This document shows positions 37,201 through 43,415 of a DNA stretch of 61,106 nt, piece by piece (positions within the stretch are counted from its first letter, which is position 1; each line of letters begins with the position of its first letter). A program made the translations under genes and the position numbers. The notes under the pieces are model-generated. The model saw nothing but the letters and a program-made list of their open reading frames with translations. It was not told the DNA's origin and did not search any database. The stretch is from Bacteroidales bacterium (GTDB lineage Bacteria > Bacteroidota > Bacteroidia > Bacteroidales > P3). The stretch spans positions 1-61,106 of the forward strand of contig JAGCLZ010000070.1 of assembly GCA_017646685.1 (NCBI GenBank), in the 5' to 3' direction.

Positions 37201-37675
37201 ATATTTCATTATCGATGGCGAAAAGGTAGGACAGTGGTCGGGAATGAAACAGTGGATGCACTGCAAGTTTGCCTTACCTAGTGGCATCCATATGCTTACG
37301 TGGCAGTATGAAAAAGATGATGAAACAAGCAGTGGACAAGATGCAGTGTGGATTGACGATTTGGAACTGCCGCTAGCACAGCATTTTCATCCAATCTTAC
37401 AGCCCGACTCGGTTGTGGGGATAATTCCAATTGCTGAAAAATACGATATAAGAATATACCCAAATCCTGCAAAAGATTATATATTTCTAGAGACGGACAA
37501 TAATACAAGCACACAAGTGTTTATATATAACATACAAGGTGTACTCTCGGATAGTTTTGAGTTTGATACAGCCGTTTATAGGTATTCTATTGCCAATTAT
37601 CTAGCGGGGGTATACACTTTGATGATGATAAATGATGGTAATATAGCAGTAAAAAAACTACTGACAATTAAATAG
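34262..37675 (+). CDS. Secreted C25 (gingipain-like) cysteine peptidase with T9SS type A sorting domain
   Basis: 1137 residues, signal peptide ending LPLWAQ. Propeptide-like region to about 215, then the C25 catalytic domain: FLLIVGDVEH, YYAEYTGDIYPDVLYGRI, FISYSGHC with His435, and WVNTCCKSS with Cys467/468; the His-to-Cys spacing of 32-33 matches gingipains. An Ig-like region follows, then a cleaved-adhesin-like jelly roll (about 900-1040: ALETFESGNFTFLQWDT...VWIDDLELP), and the type A tail (IRIYPNPAKDYIFLE...GVYTLMMINDGNIAVKKLLTIK). It is exported by T9SS and probably attached to the surface. PorU is also C25 and of this length, but the adhesin-like domain and lack of a porV neighbour favour a secreted protease. 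Confidence 0.88.
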   Translation: MKRYVLIILLCFVGALPLWAQGLQSKATFVVSENNGHTLVFENLVSDFLIDTSMGYFRINVSDCYSVPMHNVGCPSLPVVQKILSVPVGSRVEVEILTDEVEHHSLAVEQKLYPVQPSQSKSSEVAPWQFNHEVYTTDSYYSKPLVEVSAMGIMRGVQLVRLCISPFEYNPVRNTLKVHTLVSARVKTSVGASGGVCLGSPLVLATHSSQLLTKAYYNDLQYGGDIPLKYVVVARDSFREALQPFINWKTQQGFEMVEYYPPYGYNRDSIRSYLSALYTSGTPLSPAPTFLLIVGDVEHIQSFIGRYKLPGGATHATDLYYAEYTGDIYPDVLYGRISVANVGELEAVVRKTIEYEQYNMPDKANLDKALLVAGRETREPAPTVVNGQLNYLKTELVEWFGMDTACFYNPTSYDSKDDIVSHLSANPGFISYSGHCTAAGWMYPNIGKSELDTFSQRGNYSFWVNTCCKSSNYTIGMCFGEALLRKPNAGAVGVVGAANETLWNEDYYWTMGAKYPFSLWPEYNRFALGAFDRLFHARELNLEDYVVNVAQMVQAGNMAVAESGSPYENYYWEIYNVLGDPSLMPYIGSPQPITLTLDDTVHVGDVIVGCSGTPLSRVAIMQDTVLLGTTMLDENGRGTLRLVRPITNAEVVLTTTAQYHIPLIDTIYVMPNTGARVVLTDYSFRDTLGNVIATVQPNQVVCLYGRLHNVGSSVAYGITFDMDNAVGVDSVWQDVVLDSLMSDAVYEGVLSLFVVSGHCRDNDVLSFESVVHHSDDEFRNRAGIMVLASAVEQLAVMFTDMESTNAATTLYNGSTYKVEVPIVNRGRSVSDSVQVLLEVNDVAVVQSVAGVQLAPLFVGDTAKAVFIIKLNSYSDSSLRLRIGVEERGIYNETTTYYSIGRALETFESGNFTFLQWDTTAVYPWYIDTVEANAHSGKYSARSDKIRGRQLSVLSLPLHTLVDDTISFWVKTSSEGSYDYLYFIIDGEKVGQWSGMKQWMHCKFALPSGIHMLTWQYEKDDETSSGQDAVWIDDLELPLAQHFHPILQPDSVVGIIPIAEKYDIRIYPNPAKDYIFLETDNNTSTQVFIYNIQGVLSDSFEFDTAVYRYSIANYLAGVYTLMMINDGNIAVKKLLTIK

Positions 37676-37688
37676 AAAAAGAATATTG

Positions 37689-38771
37689 ATGGATAATAAT
37701 TTAATTTCATATAGTCCACAGGTGGATAGCACAAAGCTATCGGTTGTTGGCGATACATTGCGAAAAAAAACTTTATCGGACACCCATTCCACCACTGTGT
37801 CAAACAACCACCCTGTCGTTTTGACGGATACACATTCTTCTGCAACTTTGGTAGATACAAATCAGCCAGCCACTGATTCTGTTGCACCTCCTAAGGCAGT
37901 ATATTGGTTTAAACCCTATGATTATTCATACCCGATAAGTGTTGTACCGGTGTATGATTCGATGTTTGCTTTTGAAGATAGCATTGCATTGGCTGCCGAA
38001 AATTACGATAAAATTTCGCTCGATTCGATATTTGAAGCTACAACAGCCGAACCTGTTCCCCATAAGAGTCTGTTTGAAAATCACGAATATCAGCGTAAGT
38101 CGTTGTTTACCCACAATAGGCAATCGTTTTCATATCCTTCGTGGTTGTTTTTAATATTGTTTGCCATAGTGCTTATTGTAAGTTGGAATCTCAATGTTCA
38201 TCGTGTGCGTGTGCAGCAAATATTTTTGGCTTGTTTTGGACGTAGAAACCTTAATTTGCTATTTTACGATGGCGATATTTTGCACGAAAGAATAGTAGGT
38301 GTTCTTATGTCTTCTTTCACTATTTGTTTATCTTTGACTATCTTTGGCTTTTTGCAGATGTATGGTTATACATTGTTTGACTATGGTGTATTTGTCAATT
38401 TCCTCATAATTCTTTTGTGTGTAGTAACATTTATATTGTTTAAGCAGATTATAATACGTTTTTTTGGTAATATTTTCAGAGCCAAAAATGAAATAGTTAT
38501 TTATTTGACAAATAATGTTTGCTATTATTTTTTGGAAACAGTACTATTGTTGCCCCTTCTGTTTTTCTTGTTTTATGTACCCTTTTCGTATCATCAAGTA
38601 GTGTCGTTGGTACTCCTAATTCCGCTTACAATAATGGCTTCGGTAAGGATTATACGAGGCTTATCAATGATTTTACTTGATTCGAAATTTTCTCAATTGC
38701 ATTTATTTTTGTATCTTTGCATCGTCGAATTAGTGCCTGTTTTAGTGTTAATAAAGCTTGTATTATTTTGA
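37689..38771 (+). CDS. DUF4271 family integral membrane protein
   Basis: 360 residues from ATG 37689. The first 150 are soluble and rich in Ser/Thr/Asp (KLSVVGDTLRKKTLSDTHSTT), then five or six TM helices from about 155 (YPSWLFLILFAIVLIVSWNL) to the end. This fits DUF4271, which in Bacteroidetes habitually precedes the hemD-like gene, as here. The soluble part lacks a signal peptide, so it is probably cytoplasmic. Function unknown. Confidence 0.8.
   Translation: MDNNLISYSPQVDSTKLSVVGDTLRKKTLSDTHSTTVSNNHPVVLTDTHSSATLVDTNQPATDSVAPPKAVYWFKPYDYSYPISVVPVYDSMFAFEDSIALAAENYDKISLDSIFEATTAEPVPHKSLFENHEYQRKSLFTHNRQSFSYPSWLFLILFAIVLIVSWNLNVHRVRVQQIFLACFGRRNLNLLFYDGDILHERIVGVLMSSFTICLSLTIFGFLQMYGYTLFDYGVFVNFLIILLCVVTFILFKQIIIRFFGNIFRAKNEIVIYLTNNVCYYFLETVLLLPLLFFLFYVPFSYHQVVSLVLLIPLTIMASVRIIRGLSMILLDSKFSQLHLFLYLCIVELVPVLVLIKLVLF
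38713..38720 (+). promoter_or_regulatory. -7 box inside the DUF4271 gene, upstream of the hemD-like gene
   Basis: TATCTTTG followed by CATC, 85 bp before the hemD-like ATG. It lies in coding sequence, and no -33 at proper distance is evident, so it could be chance. Confidence 0.35.
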
Positions 38772-38804
38772 CATATAACTTGTTATTAAATTCTGAAAAC
38801 TAAA

Positions 38805-39809
38805 ATGAAAGTAAAAAAAATTCTAATTTCTCAACCCGAACCTGCAAATATTGAGAAGTCTCCGTACTATAGATTAGTTGAAAAATATAATTTAAATCTA
38901 ACTTTTTATAAGTTTTTTGACATAGTAGGATTATCAGCTTCCGAGTTTAGAAAAAGTAGAATTCACTTGAAAGATTATACTGCCGTAATCTTTAATAGTA
39001 AAAACTCTGTTGACCATTTTTTTAGATTGTCTAAGGAATTGCGTGAACCTATTCCCGAAACAATGAAGTATTTCTGTTCTACAGAAACTATTGCTTTGTA
39101 TTTGCAAAATTATATTCAGTACAGAAAACGTAAGATTTTCTTTGGAAATCAACATTTTTCTGAATTGGTTGATATAATGTCGAAGCATAAAGAGGAACGT
39201 TTCTTGTTTCCTTGTTCCGACGAAAAACAAACTGAATATACCAAGATGTTGGACAAGGCAAAATTCAAATATTCAAAAGCCACAATGTATCGTTCGGTAT
39301 CAAAAGATTTGAAGGAGTTTAATCTTAAAGATTTCGATATGATAGTTTTGTTCTCGCCAATGGGAGTACGCTCTTTGTTAGAAAACTTCCCCGATTTTAC
39401 AGGTGATGGTATTGTAGTGGCTGCTTTTGGTGTGTCTACCCATGCAGCATTGAATGCCGCCAATGTAAAACTATCGGTTGTGGCTCCTACAAAAGTAGCA
39501 CCATCAATGTCTACAGCCATCGAAAATTATGTGTTGGGCAAGCAGCAAGAGGCAGTCTTGGTTGTAAAACCTACTTCGTTGCGTAAATCATCGTTGAAGA
39601 AAACAGGAACACGAAAAACAAAATCGGTGTTTACAAGCAAGTCCAAATACAAGGCTTTGATGGAAGAAAAGAAGGCTAAAGCTGCAGAACGCAGAAGATT
39701 GCGTGCCGAAGAGAAAGCTCGTAAAGAAGCCGAAAAAGCTGCTGCCGTTGCATTGGAACAAAATACTGCTACAGCAACAACTACCACCACTACCGAAGGC
39801 GTTCAATAA
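38805..39809 (+). CDS. hemD: Uroporphyrinogen-III synthase-like protein (HemD family) with charged Ala/Lys tail
   Basis: 334 residues. Residues 1-250 match the HemD two-domain fold (KILISQPEPAN, FDMIVLFSPMGVRSLLENFPDF, GDGIVVAAFGVSTHAALN). The last 75 form a low-complexity tail (EEKKAKAAERRRLRAEEKARKEAEKAAAVALEQ), probably helical and not part of the enzyme. Bacteroidetes homologues of this kind sit beside DUF4271 and rnpA; whether they truly make uroporphyrinogen III is not established, since no other heme gene is near. Confidence 0.75.
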   Translation: MKVKKILISQPEPANIEKSPYYRLVEKYNLNLTFYKFFDIVGLSASEFRKSRIHLKDYTAVIFNSKNSVDHFFRLSKELREPIPETMKYFCSTETIALYLQNYIQYRKRKIFFGNQHFSELVDIMSKHKEERFLFPCSDEKQTEYTKMLDKAKFKYSKATMYRSVSKDLKEFNLKDFDMIVLFSPMGVRSLLENFPDFTGDGIVVAAFGVSTHAALNAANVKLSVVAPTKVAPSMSTAIENYVLGKQQEAVLVVKPTSLRKSSLKKTGTRKTKSVFTSKSKYKALMEEKKAKAAERRRLRAEEKARKEAEKAAAVALEQNTATATTTTTTEGVQ

Positions 39810-39826
39810 AAAAATATATCCAATAC

Positions 39827-39876
39827 AAAGAAAGAGGTGCCAACTATGTATATATAAGTACCTCTTTCTTATTTTA
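39827..39876 (+). terminator. Intrinsic terminator between hemD-like and rnpA
   Basis: AAGAAAGAGGT (39828-39838) pairs with ACCTCTTTCTT (39860-39870), an 11-bp stem with a 21-nt loop, followed by ATTTTATTTTG. It may be leaky because rnpA follows in 26 bp. Confidence 0.75.
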
Positions 39877-39895
39877 TTTTGTATTTGTATTGAAA

Positions 39896-40300
39896 ATGAA
39901 ACGATATACATTCAAAAAAAGTGAACGTTTGTGTAGCAAAAGGTATATAAAATATCTATTTGCCAAAGGCGAAAAAATATTGGTATTTCCGTTTAGTGTT
40001 TATTGGTGTGTGTGTGTCAACGAAGACATTCCTGCTCCTGCACAAGTGATGATAAGTGTCTCCAAACGTAAAATGAAACATGCTGTGGACAGAAATCACA
40101 CCAAGCGAGTGATACGTGAATGTTATCGTTTGCATAAAGAGAATTTGTATGAAACTTTGGCTCAAAAAGATTGTAAGATACTGCTATCTATAAACTATTT
40201 GCAAGATAAGAAGAGAAAATTCCCCTCAATGGAGCAGAAATATATGCGTATGCTCGACCGCCTTACAGAGGCTATATCAAACATAGATACAAAGCAGTAA
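39896..40300 (+). CDS. rnpA: Ribonuclease P protein component
   Basis: 134 residues from the ATG at 39896 ([22 protein letters not shown]); an upstream TTG at 39890 is unlikely. The RNR-type motif appears as [22 protein letters not shown], the conserved basic face that binds pre-tRNA leader and RNase P RNA. It usually pairs with rpmH, but in Bacteroidetes it lies with hemD and yidD, as here. Confidence 0.93.
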   Translation: MKRYTFKKSERLCSKRYIKYLFAKGEKILVFPFSVYWCVCVNEDIPAPAQVMISVSKRKMKHAVDRNHTKRVIRECYRLHKENLYETLAQKDCKILLSINYLQDKKRKFPSMEQKYMRMLDRLTEAISNIDTKQ

Positions 40301-40316
40301 GAAACAAAATCTCCTA

Positions 40317-40550
40317 ATGATGAAGTGGATACGAAAAATAGTACTGAAAATACTTATAGGCATTGTGCGTTTTTATCAATGTTGTATATCGCCCTACACT
40401 CCACCATCGTGCCGTTTTACACCCACCTGTTCGCAATATGCCGTAGAAGCTCTGCGTAAGCATGGTCCTTGGAAAGGCCTATGGCTTACCATCAAACGCA
40501 TACTGCGGTGCAACCCTTGGGGTGGAAGTGGATATGACCCTGTACCATAA
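40317..40550 (+). CDS. yidD: Membrane protein insertion efficiency factor YidD
   Basis: 77 residues; a second ATG directly follows at 40320. Family signatures: [30 protein letters not shown]-type region with the conserved cysteines, and [15 protein letters not shown] at the C-terminus. Amphipathic N-terminal helix. It assists YidC-dependent insertion. It follows rnpA by 16 bp; yidC is not in the window. Confidence 0.95.
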   Translation: MMKWIRKIVLKILIGIVRFYQCCISPYTPPSCRFTPTCSQYAVEALRKHGPWKGLWLTIKRILRCNPWGGSGYDPVP

Positions 40551-40565
40551 TGGTAATAGCATTTC

Positions 40566-40602
40566 AAACTATGAATTAGAATAGCTAAATGTCATAGTTT
40601 TG
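40566..40602 (+). terminator. Hairpin after yidD, probable terminator
   Basis: AAACTATGA (40566-40574) pairs with TCATAGTTT (40592-40600). The T run after the stem is short (TTT then TGG). Confidence 0.5.
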
Positions 40603-40721
40603 GTACGTATTATTATTTCAAAGACTCATGTTTTGTTAAGGCTATATTCGGTGTCAATTGTTAGAAGATATCGTAGAATATCCATTTTACATTATATATT
40701 TGCCCTCACGTCAGTTCTAAG

Positions 40722-40876
40722 GTACTCCTTGCGTTAGCTAGCACCTTGCCTTCGCGTTAGTTTTATAGTCTACTTACCTACTTAGGAATATTTCCTTAGG
40801 GGCTAAGGAGACATCCCTTTCGGGCTAAGTAAAGTATAAACTTTACGCGAGGATTACTATAAATATAACGCAAAGG
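40722..40876. repeat. Mirror-symmetric array, 23-bp units
   Basis: Left arm CCTTGCGTTAG (40727) and CCTTCGCGTTAG (40749), GCGTTAG cores 23 bp apart at 40731 and 40754. Centre CCTTAG-GGG-CTAAGG at 40794-40808. The right arm, read as reverse complement, gives CCTTTGCGTTA then CCTCGCGTAA with the same 23-bp spacing. The mirror axis is near 40801. Arms are less conserved than in the 32.9 and 50.7 kb arrays. Confidence 0.65.
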
Positions 40877-41283
40877 CATCCATCAATTCACGGGTGATGT
40901 ATTTTGGGTTGCAAAAACACTGCAACGGAGTTGCAATATTAATAGCGATATATAAAAATTGTTCTACGAGCGAATTTTCCCTATAATATTCAAGCTGTGT
41001 TTTATCAATATTTGCATTTATAAGTATGGCTGTTGCTGGTCAAAAGTATAGGAGTTATGGGTGATAACCGTGGGAGTTTTCTGCTCTAAGTATGGCACTT
41101 TTAATGGCAAAGTACGGTAGTTTCTCTGTATATATCTTAGTTGTTTCGTATTTTTTCTCAAAAATAGTTTTGTCTGCTATGAAACATAGCAGGTTGGTAA
41201 GGATGTATACGGAATACTATATACCGCTGTTGTGCTGAAAATATTATGAGGTTATGTGTAGGAATTTTCTACTGTCAGACCTA

Positions 41284-43233
41284 TTATGAATTATGGATAC
41301 GTGTAATGTTTCGTAGTAGTATTATAAAATCTGTCATCACCTTATAGTTGCGAGCATATAGTAGGTTTAGGTGATGTTCATCAACATGCGATGGATGTTG
41401 CGACATGTCCATTGGCGAGAATATTCCTTTCTTTATCGTTGGCAAAGTGTTTTCTTTGTCTTTACGGCAATATCCAACCCAACTACGCTTGCCCAAAAGT
41501 ACACATATACAAGTGCTGTAGAAATGTTTTTTATCTCGTTGAAACCAAAATAGTATGGGCGAAAACAGTATTATAAGTGCTACTGAAGCAAAATCGAATA
41601 TACGTTTGTTGCGTTTGTTTTCGGCTGTAGCTATAGTGTTTATACTAACGGTGTAGAGGTCTTCGGATGAATGTATGGTGTTGGTTCCTATTATAAACTG
41701 AGTTTCGTGGGGAGCAATTTTGTATTCCACATTGGAGCCTTGCAGATTTGCCATCAGGCTTATTATCTCTTCGGTTGATAGGTTTTTGCTACAAAATATT
41801 ACCTCGTTTATTTTGTAAAAGCGTATAAGCTCGACCAATTGGTTGATGTTGCCAATAAAATGTTTGTCGCAAACTAGGTTGTTGTTGTTCACAAATCCCA
41901 CAAAGCTTGCATCTATACCAATTGAGTTGAATAGGTTGGCAACACGTGTGGTTTCTTCTTTGTCGCCAACAATAAGGTACGACTTCTTTTTGTCGGGGAA
42001 GAAGTTGTAGTTTTTGATGTTTAGAAGGTGAAGTATTCCACGCAGTCCTACTACCGATACTATTGCCCACATTGTTCCAAGCAGTATGAGTGCCCGCGAA
42101 TAGCGTTGGGTTTCGTCGAGCAGTGAGTAGAATATCAGCAATGCACATGTGCCTGCAAATAGACCTTTGAATATACGTCCAAGTTTTACGGGTTTTCGAT
42201 AACCACCATACAGGAATGTGCATAACAACCATATAAGTATGTATATAGGTATAACAATGTATGTATATTCGGCAGGATAGTAGTTGATGTTATCGGCTTT
42301 GAATGTGGCCCAGAGGTTCTTTATTGTCAAAAAACCTATGTATATAAGCAAGAAGTCGAGTAGAGGAATAATAATGTTGCTCACAGCACGTTTGATAAAT
42401 GCAAGTGAAGCACGCAGCCATATAGCTATCTTAATAAAGAAGGTGAATATCTTGGCATTGGATTGTGACAGATGTTTTTGTGCAAATATCACCATGGCGT
42501 TGTAGAAGGTGTATACATAGTTCATACTGCCTTTCTTGGTGCTTTCGCCTTTGTAGTGTATTATCCTGGCTGATGGCAGGTAGTAGTTTTTATATCCCGC
42601 CAATAGAATTCGGTACGAGAAGTCTATATCTTCACCATACATAAAGAAAGTTTCATCGAGTAGACCTATCTTATCCATCACCGTTTTGCGTATCATCAAG
42701 TATGCTCCGGGTAGTATTTCTATCTCGTTGGTTTCGTTCTCGTTTAGGTGACCAAGGTAGTAGCGCGCTATCCGTTTTGATTTTGGGAACAGATGTATAA
42801 GTCCTGATATTTTATAAAACGACACTTCCGGTGATGGAAATCCACGTTTGCTTTCCGGTAGGTATCGGCCTTCACCGTTTATCATTTTCACTCCCAAACC
42901 TCCGCAGTCGGGATGATTTTCCATAAAGTCTATACACTTTCGAAAGGTGTCTTTTTCCACCAAAGTATCGGGGTTCAGCAAAAGTATGTACTCGCCCGTG
43001 GTTTGTCGTAGAGCTTGGTTGTTGGCTTTCGAAAATCCGGGATTGTCGTTGTTGGCTATAAGTTTTACTTGTGGAAACTTTTCTTGTACCATTGTCACCG
43101 AGCCATCAACAGAGTTATTGTCCACAACCCATACTTCGGTATCTATGCCTACTGAGGCTTCGAATACCGAAACAAGGCATTGTTCCAAGAAGAACTTTAC
43201 ATTATAATTGACAATAACTATACTTAGTTTCAT
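41284..43233 (-). CDS. GT2 glycosyltransferase fused to a degenerate sugar-transferase (WcaJ-like) module
   Basis: 649 residues. Residues 1-250 are a rhamnosyltransferase-type GT2 domain (LSIVIVNYNV, WVVDNNSVDGS, ILLLNPDTLV, MYGEDIDFSYR). Four or five TM helices span about 275-410. A nucleotide-binding-like domain (SYLIVGDKEETTRVANLF) follows at about 415-535. The end (543-649) has the start of a bacterial sugar transferase domain (KRIFDFASVALIILFSP) and its finish (LLGKRSWVGY, LPTIKKGIFSP, LLYARNYKV), but the catalytic stretch between them, normally roughly 80-100 residues, is missing. So glycosyl transfer from GT2 is plausible while phosphoglycosyl transfer is probably lost. It stands alone on its strand. 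Confidence 0.8.
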   Translation of the reverse strand: MKLSIVIVNYNVKFFLEQCLVSVFEASVGIDTEVWVVDNNSVDGSVTMVQEKFPQVKLIANNDNPGFSKANNQALRQTTGEYILLLNPDTLVEKDTFRKCIDFMENHPDCGGLGVKMINGEGRYLPESKRGFPSPEVSFYKISGLIHLFPKSKRIARYYLGHLNENETNEIEILPGAYLMIRKTVMDKIGLLDETFFMYGEDIDFSYRILLAGYKNYYLPSARIIHYKGESTKKGSMNYVYTFYNAMVIFAQKHLSQSNAKIFTFFIKIAIWLRASLAFIKRAVSNIIIPLLDFLLIYIGFLTIKNLWATFKADNINYYPAEYTYIVIPIYILIWLLCTFLYGGYRKPVKLGRIFKGLFAGTCALLIFYSLLDETQRYSRALILLGTMWAIVSVVGLRGILHLLNIKNYNFFPDKKKSYLIVGDKEETTRVANLFNSIGIDASFVGFVNNNNLVCDKHFIGNINQLVELIRFYKINEVIFCSKNLSTEEIISLMANLQGSNVEYKIAPHETQFIIGTNTIHSSEDLYTVSINTIATAENKRNKRIFDFASVALIILFSPILFWFQRDKKHFYSTCICVLLGKRSWVGYCRKDKENTLPTIKKGIFSPMDMSQHPSHVDEHHLNLLYARNYKVMTDFIILLRNITRIHNS

Positions 43234-43289
43234 GTTTTTCTATTGATTTATAGATATTTTGCTTAATGATGGCTGATTTAATTACCTTG

Positions 43290-43297
43290 CAAAGGTA
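43290..43297 (-). promoter_or_regulatory. -7 box for the GT2 fusion gene
   Basis: TACCTTTG on the minus strand, 56 bp before the ATG at 43233 and downstream of the clpC terminator. Confidence 0.55.
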
Positions 43298-43330
43298 CTA
43301 AAAACTTTTCAATACTTGCCACTTTGTCAC

Positions 43331-43366
43331 AAAAAAGCCTTCCAACATCATAATTGGAAGGCTGAA
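43331..43366 (-). terminator. Intrinsic terminator after clpC
   Basis: AGCCTTCCAA (43336-43345) pairs with TTGGAAGGCT (43354-43363), followed on the minus strand by a T run (A run 43331-43335 on plus). Confidence 0.88.
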
Positions 43367-43415
43367 AAATGAGCACACAAATAAAACAAGTATTTAGTAT
43401 TCGTTGATTATCAAT

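Larger units (their letters stand above)
40551..41283. other. Convergent intergenic region with a mirrored array
   Basis: 733 bp between convergent yidD and the GT2 fusion. It holds the yidD terminator hairpin and the mirror array around 40801. The rest (40890-41283) has nothing recognised apart from TTGCAA/TGCAAC inverted pieces near 40910-40935. Confidence 0.65.

Noticed and set aside
34262-37675. PorU, the T9SS sortase
   Set aside because: Length and C25 fold agree, but it carries a cleaved-adhesin-like domain before the type A tail and has no porV neighbour. It is kept as an alternative only.
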